Below are positions 51,826 to 63,039 of a stretch of DNA of 64,000 bases, piece by piece. Where the stretch lies: assembly GCA_029379385.1 (NCBI GenBank), contig CM055617.1:4092001-4156000 (forward strand), in the 5' to 3' direction. Numbering within the stretch: the stretch's first letter is position 1; every line of letters begins with the position of its first letter. Source of the DNA: Quillaja saponaria (lineage: Eukaryota; Streptophyta; Magnoliopsida; Fabales; Quillajaceae). The notes beneath the pieces are model-generated. The model did no database searches, was not told the origin of the DNA, and saw nothing but the letters and a program-made list of their open reading frames with translations. A program made the translations under genes and the position numbers.

Positions 51826-54800
51826 ATGACTATGATGGGATTAGGAGTGTGGTTGGGTTTAGGATTAGGAGGCTTGCCACTACTACTGTGGTTATTGTGG
51901 TGGTGGAATGAGCTTTGGTACGTTATCCCTCTCAAGCTCAAATGCTCAGGTACAGGTACCAAACTACCACCAGGCAACATGGGCCTCCCTTTCTTAGGAG
52001 AAACACTTACTTTCCTCTGGTACTTCAAATTTCTCCGTCGCCCTGAAGCATTTATCAATGCAAAGCGACGAAAGTAAGCTCCTTCAGCAAAGCAATCCCA
52101 ATTCAAAGAGACCCATTTTCTTTAATTATTTTGATTGATTGAAAATTTAACATATTTCTTTGTGGGGTTTGAAATCTTTTTAATCAGATACGGTGATGAA
52201 GTAGGATTGTTCAAAACCCACTTGTTTGGAACACCGTCCATCATATCATTCTTACCATCAGCTAACAAATTTGTATTCCAATCGGAGGACGACTTTATGT
52301 TGAAATGGCCAAATGTTGAACTTGTGGGCAATTCTTCTTTGGTAGCAGTGCATGGAAATTCCCATGCCAGGCTAAGAAGCTTTGTCTCGGACGCCATTAA
52401 TAAACCCAACTGCTCTACGTCGTAGTTGCTGTGCTTGTCCAACCTCGCATGGTGGCAGCTCTTCAATCATGGGCACAAAAGGGTAAAATCAAAGCCTATG
52501 TAGAAATCAAGAAGGTATGGTTTTCAAATTATATTTGTAATGAAATGAATACAAGTGTTTATAGGTATATTAGTGATTGCATGTCAAAACAAAAAACAAA
52601 AGTTGAATAAAAATTTGTTGAACAGGTTTAGATTTGTGAGTTGTGACTTAAGGGACTGTGCAATTCGGGATACTTGTAATAAGCACGATGTAAATTGCAC
52701 AGTTGCATCAGTGTCCATGCATGCTCAGCATTTCTGTTGTCGTCCTAAAGTATCAGAACTGATATAAGAGTTCAAGAATTAATTGCAAGGTTAAAATTTC
52801 GGGAAAAGGTAGACTATGGCTATAACTTAGAGTGAGTTTGGAATCATTAAAATTGTGGAATTCAATTTATTCTAAATGAATTTTGATTAAAATCTTATGT
52901 TTAGTATCTATCTTTCATGAGAATTTAATTCATTCTAAATCATGCTTTTATAATATTTTTTTAATTTTGAATTCTCATTAAAATTGATATGATTTGTTAA
53001 GAATTCAATTCAATTAAATTAAAAATACATATATACACTTTATTTTTACTTCTCATATCCATATCTCAAAAATCACAATCCCTCAATCTTCTTCCTACCT
53101 CATTTCTCATCTCATCTCTTCTTTCTTTCCCCTCCCCTTCCCTTCCCCTAATTTCTCTTCCCTCCTTATAATGTATTAGACTTGTACCAATGATTTAAGT
53201 TGCTTTTGTAGGATTTTTTTTTACTTTTTACTCATGCAAGGGTAATTTTGTAATAGTATTAAAATAAAATGAATTCTATTAGCTATAATAATATTCCAAA
53301 CACTATAATTCAATTTAATTCATTTGAATTCTATCACTTAAATAATTTGTTCCAAACATTGAAAAATAATTTAAATTGAGTTGAAATGAATTAAATTATA
53401 TTGAACTTCTCACATGAATTTATTCCAAAACTCACCCTTAGTATTTCTTTCTTTCTCTCTCTCTTTTTCTTCAACTTCATTGAGTGACAATATGGATGAC
53501 TTTTGTGTAACATGCTTCCTACTTGGATTCAAATATTATCAACAGCTTTTATACTTTTATATGTCAATGTTACTAACTATGGAGGGAGACAATTTGAATT
53601 GTAGAGTCAAATTTGCAACGTATTTTTCAGTTCTTTTAATTATTTATATTTCATATAAGTGAAATATGAACAAGAAGATGGGAAACTCATTGAACAATCC
53701 AATGTCCGTGTTACAGGCGACACTTGAGAATATTGGAAAATTATTTGTTAGTTTGGAACCAGGGCATCTTCTAAATGACATGGATGAGTTGTTTAGAGGA
53801 ATGGTTAACGGAATCAGGGCTTATCCACTCAATGTTCCTGGTACAGCTTACCGCCATGCTCTTCAGGTGAGACCACAAGAACATGATCAAGTTGCAAGTT
53901 TGAGTTTGATGAATTAATGGATTGTATGCTCATTTAATTACTCTATTACAATATCTGCAGTAACAACATAAGCTCATTGAGATAGAATCATAATCTTACA
54001 AAAGTTGTAGGAATATCCAATTGTATACATTTGTCCAATTCTACATTTATTTGAAACTAGAGGTTTTCAGCTTGGAGGCCTCAGGTTTGAAGCTCACTGA
54101 GATCAGGGAGCGGTGGGTTTATGGGAAATAGGAGGCATATCCCTTGTTGTATAGGGCTTACTGATGAACTGAGAATATAAAAAAAATTGCTGTTTTATTA
54201 CACTTTACACATTGACGTATATGTATGTGATATCAGTGTAGGAAAAGGCTTGAGGCAATTTTCAGGGTGGAGCTTGAGAAGAAGAAGAGCAGAAATGAAG
54301 TGCAAACAATTGATCTGATGGATGGGCTGATGCAGATTAAAGATGAAGAAGGTAACAAATTAAGTGACCAAGAGGTGGTAGACAACATTGTCAGCCTAGT
54401 TGTTGCAGGATACGAATCTACTTCCCTTGCATCAATGTGGGCTATTTACTATCTTGCTAAGTCCGCCGATGTCCTCAGAAAGCTAAGGGTGAGAGATATA
54501 TATCCACGGGAAAATAATAGAAATGCTTTTTTCAAGAATCCACGGGAAAATAATAGAAATGCTTGTTCTTAGGATATTCTGTTATTTGTCTGGAATTCCA
54601 GGAGGAGAACATGGCTATAAGCAAGAACAATATAGGGGATCACATTTCAAGTGAAGATGTTTCAGGACTGAAATACACTAACAAGGTGTTTATTATATGC
54701 ATGATTTATATATAGAACCCTGTTGTTTCTTTTAATTGCAGAGCTAAATTACAAATTATACTGGAATACCTTTTTAACTTTTGTACTATCTTGTATACAG

Positions 54801-55714
54801 GTCGTAGAAGAAACAATAAGAATGGCCAACATTGCACCATTTGTTTTCAGACAGGCCACCAAAGAAGCTGAATATAAAGGTTGGGACTAATGTCATGTTT
54901 TTATGGAAGTTGAAAGTACAGAAGAAATTAATATTAGTGACGGAAATTTTGCCGCCATTAACCAAAGCTAATTTAAGCAAATAATGTGGCCTTCGGCGCC
55001 AATACAGGTGGTCAGGGAACTTCTCCCAAAAGGAGATGTCTCCTGTATGAGTCTCCCATTCCCCAATCTTCTGTTGTAGTAGTAGAGTCTCATTGATGTA
55101 GTTCAATGATGTGCTTCCCCTACATAGACTCTGCAATATCAGTGAGTGAGCCTATATGTATTCTTAGATATGATGTCAATTTCCATTTTACATTGTTACT
55201 AGTGAAGTCCTAACTTTTTTTTTCCTTCAGGATATAAGATTCCCAAGGACTGGAAACTACTTGTATGGATTAGGTATCTCCATACAAATCCGGAAAACTT
55301 TGAGGACCCAATGTGCTTCAATCCTGATAGATGGAATGTATGTCAACATCGTTCATTACGAAAGTCATTTTGTCTGGCTATGAGTGTATAACTCAGTCAC
55401 TTTTCTTGATATTCAGGAGCCAGCAAAGGTTGGAACATACCAAGTGTTTGGTGGTGGATCAAGAATTTGTGCTGGCAACATGCTTGCAAGAATACAACTT
55501 GCACTTTTTCTTCACCATTTGTCTATTGGATACAAGTAAAATACTGGCTATTTTCATTGATAATTTATAGTTATAACTAGCTTTAGAAATTTCTGAATGC
55601 ATCTTTCATAACTGGTACTTCAGGTGGGAACTGGTTAATCCAGATGCAGAGATGATTTATCTTCCACACCAAAAACCTGTTGATGGGGTTGAGGCTGTGT
55701 TCAGTAAATTGTAG
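51826..55714 (+). CDS. Cytochrome P450 copy A, CYP85 clan (ent-kaurenoic-acid-oxidase-like), nine exons, with two single-base frame breaks in exon 2
   Basis: This is a membrane-anchored plant P450 monooxygenase of the CYP85 clan, resembling CYP88-type ent-kaurenoic acid oxidases or the related CYP729 group. The substrate is unknown. Exons: 51826-52073, 52188-52514, 53717-53866, 54237-54488, 54602-54685, 54801-54879, 55231-55337, 55417-55535, 55624-55714. A hydrophobic N-terminal anchor leads into a Pro-rich hinge (L-P-P-G-N-M-G). In expected numbering (484 residues), the I-helix A-G-Y-E-S-T is at 298-303, ExxR at 357-360, and the heme loop F-G-G-G-S-R-I-C-A-G has its Cys at about 433. Exon 2 contains two extra bases (near 52411 and 52424), so the written frame stops at 52423-52425. 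Dropping two bases restores phase with exon 3. All splice sites are intact. Intron 2 carries a MITE. Confidence 0.85.
52830..53437. mobile_element. Tourist/PIF-Harbinger-like MITE in intron 2 of P450 copy A
   Basis: This 608-bp AT-rich element has terminal inverted repeats, GAGTGAGTTTGGAAT at the left and the complement of GGGTGAGTTTTGGAAT at the right, flanked by 3-bp TTA duplications (52827-52829 and 53438-53440). It has no coding capacity. The matching intron of P450 copy B reads GCTTGACTTAGTCTTTC near 59363-59379, with a single TTA and no element, which is an unoccupied site. A 3-bp TTA/TAA target and GGG-starting termini are typical of PIF/Harbinger MITEs. Confidence 0.88.
54502..54573 (+). 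repeat. 36-bp tandem duplication in intron 4 of P450 copy A
   Basis: The segment ATCCACGGGAAAATAATAGA (continuing AATGCTT) occurs at 54502 and 54538. Copy B has a single related AGGGAAAATAATAAAAATGC stretch, so the duplication is private to copy A. Confidence 0.8.
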
Positions 55715-57363
55715 GAAATCTGTCCTTGTAGATTTCCTTCTCAAGGTGATGATAAAAGTCCAAAATCCTTCCTCAACTTAGTCATTTGCAGGCCTAAATG
55801 TTACTTGTTTGTAATTGCACGTTTATATATATTTGGTGTCGATTTCGTAGAGTTTGCAGGTGCCATAAGATGGAAAGTGGTATATTCTCTAAGATATAGA
55901 AACAGTGATGAATCCATCTATGGTGGTAGATTAGATTCATAATCCTTGTTCTCATTATAATGTAGAATATCTGTAATGAGAATGACAATGAATGAAATAA
56001 AGTTACTTGTTTATTGATCAGCCAAGGAGAAAACAAAGTAACTTGTTATGTTCTTAATTCTGCGAGGGAGAGTATGTATGTATGTATATGAAGAACAAAC
56101 CACCTGTCTATTCCTAACGTGTTTCAATTCAGACTAGCTGACAAAATGAAGATGCCCTTGCCTTCATCAGAATTTGACTTTCTGATATTCAATGTTGGCA
56201 GTTTACTGATATGGTGGGGTGTGTTTCTTTTTGGCCATATTTGACAACAGATTATGCTTTGTGAAACACTAAACCATTGTTTGGCCAATGGCCATCTATG
56301 AATCAAATAAAGCATGTACTACTGAAGTCCAAAACCTGTAATCAGCGAATAATATGAATACATTGCACGTGTGGTTGGTTTTTATTTCCGCCACTTATTG
56401 AATTAGTGCCCTCTTCCCATAAGAAGTGAGTGCAATAAAACCAATTGTTTTAGATAGTCAAATTGACTAATTTACCATCAAACTAATCAAGTTATTTTCA
56501 AAATAACCAAGTTGTATTTTATAATATTTTTTACATAAAAAGACAATTATTATAAATTGTTAAATGAATTTTAAAAAGATTGAACTCAGCTTGTTTTATT
56601 TGACGAGTTCAAAAATAAAAGTTAAGGTTGATTTGTTAGGAAAACAAGTTAAATTTGATCTGAACCCTTGACGAATAATTCATGAACTAATTTGGTTCAT
56701 ATCACTCATATTGAGATTAAACAAATTTAAATTTAAAAATTGTGATATTAAAATGTGACATGAGAATATATTTTAAAAATACCTCAATGGGTAAAAGAAT
56801 ATAACCTAGCATCACACCTCTCATATATGACAAGAACATTGCATAGGAAATATGTTTAAAAGTACTCCAAATAGTAAAAGTTAAAAACTCATTTTGAGCT
56901 TTTGAGGTTGTGGTGTTAGTTTTTTTTAGATCTGATATTTTTATGACATACTTTGAGTGTTTTCTTTTTTAAAGAGATTTGTTGTTGTGAATTTGGCTCA
57001 TCCTTGTCTTATTGGTAATTTCTAATATAGAGTATCATAGTGTATAGGCACTAACTTTCGAATTCACTATAACAAGTGTGATAGAAATTTCTGTCTATAA
57101 AGATAAGCTATCGATTTTTAATAATTTTTCCGATCATGTTAAAGAATAGAGCTCAAATTCACATTTTAAATAAAAGCAAAAAAATAAAATTCATGTTGTA
57201 GCCACTAAATTTGATCACGTAGAACCATCTTTATACTGAAAGTGCCTTTACACTAATTTTTTAACGATGATTTCAATTTTCGAAAAGAAAAACCACAACA
57301 CCCTTTGAGCTTGAGATACAGATTAGAGCTGAGACTTCATATACAGCTGGGATTATATGGAAA
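55715..57363. other. Spacer between the two P450 copies
   Basis: 3' flank of copy A followed by 5' flank of copy B, with the duplication junction somewhere between about 56230 and 56750. No further gene was seen. Confidence 0.6.
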
Positions 57364-57851
57364 TGGCTATCATGGGATTAGGATTTAGGAATGTGGTTGG
57401 GTTTATCTTTAGGAGGTTTGCCACTATTAGTGTGGTTATTGTGGTGGTGGAATGAGCTTTAGTAAGTTGTCCCTCTCAAGCTCAAATGCTAGGCACCCAG
57501 CTACCACCAGGCAACATGGGCCCCCCTTTCTTTGGAGAAACACTTCCTTTCCTCTGGTACTTCAAATTTCTTGGTGACGAAAATAAGCTTCTTTAGCAAA
57601 GCAATCCCAATTCAAAGTGATCCATTTTTTTAAATTCTTTGATTGATTGAAAGACATTTTTTTATTTTTTTTTGGTGGGGTTTGAAAGTTTTTTGATCAG
57701 ATACGGTGATGGAGTGGGATTGTTCAAAACCCACTTGTTTGAAACACCCGTCCAACATATCATGCTTACCACCATCTAACAAATTTGTATTCCAATCAGA
57801 GGACGCCTTTATCCTGAAATGGCCAAATGTTGAACTTGTGGGCAGTACTTC

Positions 57852-58317
57852 TGATACATCCTCAATCCTACCAAGTACCAAAAATGTAAGCAGCCAGTAA
57901 AGAGAATTTAGGAACTGTTTTTGGGATTTTCAATCACTAAAATTGCACAAATACATATAGTAACCCAAAGGAAGTGATAGAAGAGTAAGAAAGAGAGTTA
58001 CAGGAGCAGAGAGGGAGAGTAGAAATACAAGAGTTTAGGTTGAGTGAAATAGGGGAATGAAAGGAGAAGAGCTACTGCAAGGAGGGACAAGTCTGTTAAC
58101 ATAATTTTTGCCTGCCTAGAGAACGAATCTATCAGTGTAAACTCTCATTAAGACTAGAGAATTTTATAAAGTAAATGGCCTTTTATTGTCAATTGATTGT
58201 TTTAGTGAGCTCCAACAAAACCCAATTCCCCTTATATAGTACGCAAACAATTGTAGCTTGCCACCTGTCCATAAGTCATTGCCTAATAAATCTTGGTCCA
58301 GGTCCATGTTCGTATCA
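57852..58317. mobile_element. Solo LTR inserted in exon 2 of P450 copy B
   Basis: This 466-bp insertion begins TGATAC and ends GTATCA (perfect 6-bp inverted termini, 5'-TG...CA-3') and is flanked by a 5-bp direct duplication ACTTC (57847-57851 and 58318-58322). The same site in P450 copy A is uninterrupted exon (GGGCAATTCTTCTTTGG). A TATA-like TTATATAG lies at 58232-58239. TG...CA ends, a 5-bp target duplication and no internal coding region fit a solo LTR, probably Copia-like, left by recombination between two LTRs. Confidence 0.88.
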
Positions 58318-59095
58318 ACTTCTTTGGTGGCAGTGCAAAAAAATTCACATGCCAGGCTATGAAGGTTTGTTTTGGACACCATTAAATAGGCCCAAGGCTC
58401 TTTGAAGAAACCAAGAAGGTATAGTTTTGAGAATATATATAATGAATTTAGTGCTTAAGGTATATTTCTGATTGCATAAGTCATTGCCTAATAAATCTTG
58501 GTCCAGGTCCATGTTCATGTTCGTATCAACTTCTTTGGTGGCAGTGCAAGAAAATTCACATGCCAAGCTGTGAAGTTTTGTTTTGGACACCATTAAATAG
58601 GCCCAAGGCTCTTTGAAGAAACCAAGAAGGTATAGTTTTGAGAATATATATAATGAATTTAGTGCTTAAGGTATTTTATGGTTGCACAAGTCATTGCCTA
58701 ATAAATCTTGGTCCAGGTCCAAGTTCGTATCAACTTCTTTGGTGGCAGTGCAAGAAAATTCACGTGCCAGGCTATGAAGTTTTGTCTTGGACACCATTAA
58801 TAGGCCCAAGGCTCTATGAAGAAACCAAGAAGGTATAGTTTTGAGAATATATATAATGAATTTAGTGCTTCAGGTATATTTATGATTGCACAAGTCATTG
58901 CCTAATAAATCTTGGTCCAGGTCCATGTTCGTATCAACTTCTTTGGTGGCAGTGCAAGAAAATTCACGTGCCAGGCTATGAAGTTTTTTCTTGGACACCA
59001 TTAATAGGCCCAAGGCTCTATGAAGAAACCAAGAAGGTATAGTTTTAAGAATATATATAATGAATTTAGTGCTTCAGGTATATTTATGATTGCAT
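58273..59095 (+). repeat. Four-copy tandem array of an LTR-tail / exon-2 / intron-2 chimera
   Basis: Four units begin AAGTCATTGCCTAATAAATC at 58273, 58478, 58688 and 58892 (periods 205, 210 and 204 bp). Each unit contains the last 45 bp of the solo LTR, the ACTTC target site, a shortened 3' part of P450 exon 2 with an internal deletion, the exon's AAG|GTAT donor, and about 60 bp of intron 2 up to GATTGCA. Units differ by a few substitutions and small indels. Confidence 0.95.
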
Positions 59096-61669
59096 ATCAA
59101 AAAGAGAAAAACAAAAGGAAAATAAAGTTTTGTTGACCAGTTATCTACTTGTTATCTTGTTACTTAAATTTGGTTCAATTCGGGATACTTGCAATAAGCA
59201 CGGCATAAATTGCATCGTTGCATCAATCTCCACTATATATGATTAGCATTTCTCTTTTTGTCATTACTTACCTCAAGTTTTATAACCGATATAAGAGTTC
59301 AAGAAATTCATTGCAAGATTAGGGGACACAAATTTCAGGCTTGATTGTAAAAGGTAAACTACGGCTTGACTTAGTCTTTCTTTGTTTTGTTTTTCTTCAT
59401 TTTGTTTGGGTGAGAATATGGCCGACTTTTGTGTAACATGTTTCTTAGTGGAATTTAAATATTATCAACCTTTTGTAGTTTTATGTCAATGCTGCTAGTT
59501 GAAAGAGAGTCAGTTTGAATCGATAGAGCCAAATTTCCAATGTATTTTCAGTTTTTAAGTCACTTTAACATATATATGAAACAAAACAAGAAGGGAGACT
59601 CGTAGAGCAATCCCAAATTTACAGGTGCCATTTGAGAATATTGGTAAATTAATTGTCGGTTTGGAACCAGGGCTTCTTCTAAATGCCGTGGATAACTTGT
59701 TTGAAGGAATGCTTGGAGGAGTCAGATTTATCCACTCAATGTTCCTGGTACTGCTTACCATCATGCTCTTCACGTTAGACCACAATAACATCAAGCCGAA
59801 TCCTTGAGTTTGATGCATTAAACCTTTTAAGTTGTTGAGAATTGAGATGGAAATAATGGGATGTATGCACATTTAAGTACTGTATTACGGTTCCCAGGAA
59901 CAAAATAAACTCATCGAGATAGAAGCATAATGTCAAAAGTTGTGGGAATATCCTATTCTATCCTCATACAAAGTCTAGTTGTGATGAGGTTGTTTTCATA
60001 TATGATCACAATTAGGGCAGAGAAAAATTCTACTATTTTCTCCATGTGGTTTGAACTCTTGTATTCAGTTTGGAGGTTTCAGCTTTGAACCTCACTGAGA
60101 TCAGGGAACGGTGGGTTTATGGGAAATGGGAGGCCTATCCCCTGTTGTATAGGGCTTACAGATGAATCTAGAACCAAAAAACAATTCTGTTGTATTGTTT
60201 AACACATTTATTTATTTGTATGTGGTATCAGTTTAGGAAAAGACTAGAGGCCATTTTCAGGGTGGAGAGCTTGAGAAGAGGAGGAGAAATAAAGTGCAAG
60301 CAAATGATCTGATGGATGAGCTTGTGCAGATTAAAGATGAAGAAGGTAACAAATTAAGTGACCAAGAGGTGGTGGACAACATTGTTAGCCTAGTTGTTGC
60401 AGGATATGAATCTACTAACCTTGCATCAATGTGGGCAGTTTACTACCTTGCTAAGTTCCTGGATGTCCTCATAAAGCTAAGGGTGAGATATATTAAAAAC
60501 ATAATATGGTGTGTTTTTTCTTGTTCTTTTCCAAGAGAAAAAAGTTGACAAGGGAAAATAATAAAAATGCTTGTGCTTTGGATATTCTCTTATTTGTCTG
60601 GAATTCCAGGAGAACATGTCTATAAGCAAGAACAATGTAGCGATATCATTACAAGTGAATATGTTTCAAGATTGAAATACACAAAGAAGGTTTTTATTAT
60701 ATGCACGAGTTATTATAGGACCCTGTTGTTTTGTGTGCAGAGCTAAATACTGTTTTACTGGAAACCTTTGTAAATTTTCTGGGGCTATCTTGCATAGGTC
60801 GTGGAAGAAACAATAAGAATGGCCAACATTACACCATTTTTTTTCAGACTGGTTACCAAAGAAGTTGAATATAAAGATACAGAATAATGTCATGTTCTAC
60901 GAAAGTTGAGAGGTAGAGAAGGAGCTAATATTGTTGCCATTTACCAAAGTTAATTTAAGCAAATGCTTGACCACTTGGCTGCAGCTGAGGTGGTCAGGGT
61001 ACTTCTCCCAAAAGGAGATTTCTCCTGTATGAGTCTCCCATTCTCCTATCTCATGTTGTAGTAGTAGATTCTCATTGACATAGTTCGATGCTGTACTTCC
61101 CCTACATAAATTAGGTTATATGTAATCTTAGCTATGATAATGAATTCCATTTCACCTTGTTACTAGTTAAGTCCTACACATGTTTTCATCAGGATATAAG
61201 ATTCCCAAGGACTGGAAACTAATTGTATGGCTTCGGTATCTTCGCACGAATACGAGGAACTTTGAGGACCCAATGTGCTTCAATCCTGATAGATGGAATG
61301 TCTGGCACCATCCTTTCGCATGAAGTCGTTTTGTCTGGCTACGAGTTTAATTCAGTCACTTTTCTTGATATTCAGGAGCCAACAAAGGTCAGAGCATACC
61401 AAGTTTTTGGTGGTGGATCAAGACTTTGTGCTGGCAACATGCTTGCAAGAATACAACTTCTAGTTTTCCTTCACAATTTGTCTATTGGATTCAAGTAAAA
61501 CAACTGCTTCTTTGATATTAGGTTGTTATAACTAGCTTTAGAAATGTTCTAGATGTATCTTTCATAACTGTAATTTCAGGTGGGAACTGCTCAATCCAGA
61601 AGCAGATGTGATTTATCTTACATACCAAAAACCTGTAGATGGGTTGAGATTGTATTCAGCAAATTATAG

Positions 61670-63039
61670 GAAATATGGCCTTCGTTTCGTGCTCAAGGTT
61701 ATAATAAAGGTGCAAAATCCTTCCTTGACTTGTTAAATTTCTACATTCTTAGTTGCAGACCTGAATGCTACTTGTAATTCCAAGTTTATATATATTTGGT
61801 CTCATTTTATTGGAGTTTGCAGGTGCTATAAGATAGGAAGTGACAAATTCGTACAGATATAGAAACTTACATGAATCCATGTATGGTGGCTGATGGAAAG
61901 TAATTTCGTAATCCTTGTTCTCATTGTAACGTAGATTATCTGTGATGGGTAATGACAATTGGCAATGGACTTGTCATTGATATTCAATGTTGGCAGTTTA
62001 GTGATTAGGTGTTGTATGTTCTTTTAGGCCATTTTGACATCTGATCAGGCTACGTGGAACGCTATAAATAAGACATGTACTTTTGAACTCCAAAACAAGT
62101 ATTTTAAGTGCTGTTTTTTGATATTCTGATTAATAGGAATATTCTCATATCATATTATAATTCGGTAAAGTGTGGTGATTTTTTGTGGAAGCTAAAAATG
62201 CTTAAAAAATAGGGTAGTGATATGTGCACTACTTAATATTGATAGGTAAATTAAAATAAAAAATTAAAATAATTTTTATTTTTGTCTTTTAATATATTTG
62301 TAATATACATATCAATACCTAAAAATATATGAGATCAAATTAATATTAGATAGTTTAAAAGTAATTATCAAATAAATTGAAAATTAAGTAAAATATTATT
62401 TCTACATCCTAATAATCTCTTTGCCTATCGTCCTTCAAAATCTGTCTTAATTCAGACATGTACATTGCAGCAGCATCAGACATTTTGGAGCCAAAAATAA
62501 AAATGAAACCTTTTAATGTTACCTTCCTGGTTGATGTATTAGAGATACTCTCCATAAAAATTTGACAAGTGGACCAATGGTTCCAGAAGATACCTATAAA
62601 TTTCTAACATGCCTGTTCATGTTGTTTCCCCAACTGGTCTGACATGTTTAAATGGCGAGTATGTTGTTCTTCCTACACGAGAGAGTAGCAATGAAAGCTC
62701 TTGTTTGAATTTTGCATTGGACAACGGCTACTCCTTTCTGCTCCACTTTCTATAATTGCTTCGGGAAAGTTGCCTTCTTTTATACTTTAAATTTTGGAGG
62801 AAATAATAAAAGAAAGCCTTTCTCATTATCTCTCTCTCTCTCTCTCTTCGTGCTTTAGATTATTATTAATTTAATCATACTAGTCCTCCTTGGTCTACAT
62901 TGTCATTACAGCTCCCATCACCACTCAACCTACTAGAATCATTGTTTTACTCATCGCTTTCCCTCTCACAGGGCAGTCAGTGACTGAGTTCGGTGGGTCA
63001 AGAAAACTTAAACCCAGAAAGTCCATTTGGAAGGAAGGA
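61670..63039. other. Spacer between P450 copy B and the LRR receptor kinase
   Basis: 3' flank of the duplication to about 62000, then AT-rich DNA, then the presumed promoter and leader of the receptor kinase. No gene was seen. Confidence 0.6.
62829..62848 (+). repeat. (CT)n tract upstream of the LRR kinase
   Basis: About ten CT units lie roughly 190 bp upstream of the start codon, in the likely 5' leader or core promoter. Confidence 0.8.

Larger units (their letters stand above)
57364..61669 (+). pseudogene. Cytochrome P450 copy B, decayed duplicate
   Basis: All nine exons of copy A are recognisable, but the gene is broken many times. Exon 1 (from 57364) shifts frame early and meets a stop soon after the membrane anchor. 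Exon 2 (from 57701) has a frame shift after F-K-T-H-L-F, is split at 57852 by a solo LTR, and its remainder survives only as a shortened, four-fold amplified remnant. Exon 3 (from 59624) loses frame before the expected Y-P-L-N-V-P. Exon 4 (60232-60482) has an early frame shift, though the I-helix A-G-Y-E-S-T is still legible. Exon 6 (60798-60876) has lost its GT donor (AT instead). Exon 7 is 61193-61299; exon 8 (61376-61494) keeps F-G-G-G-S-R-L-C-A-G; exon 9 is 61580-61669. No functional protein is possible. Confidence 0.93.
51430..62000. repeat. Tandem segmental duplication carrying the two P450 copies
   Basis: The unit from about 51430-56230 corresponds to about 56750-62000, in the same order and orientation. 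Matches include 5' flanks (a shared tract ending in AGTAAAAGTTAAA), all nine P450 exons, most introns, and 3' flanks down to TGATATTCAATGTTGGCAGT, found near 56183 and 61979. Later insertions, deletions and a local amplification distinguish the two copies. The boundaries are approximate. Confidence 0.85.

Noticed and set aside
54786..55136. Minus-strand open frame as an independent gene
   Set aside because: It overlaps exon 6 of P450 copy A on the other strand and has no visible start context or splice partner. Kept only as an intronic curiosity.
58273..59095. Four regular repeats considered as a CRISPR array or centromeric satellite
   Set aside because: The units are about 205 bp with no short-repeat/spacer structure, and each is traceable to LTR and P450 sequence in this window.
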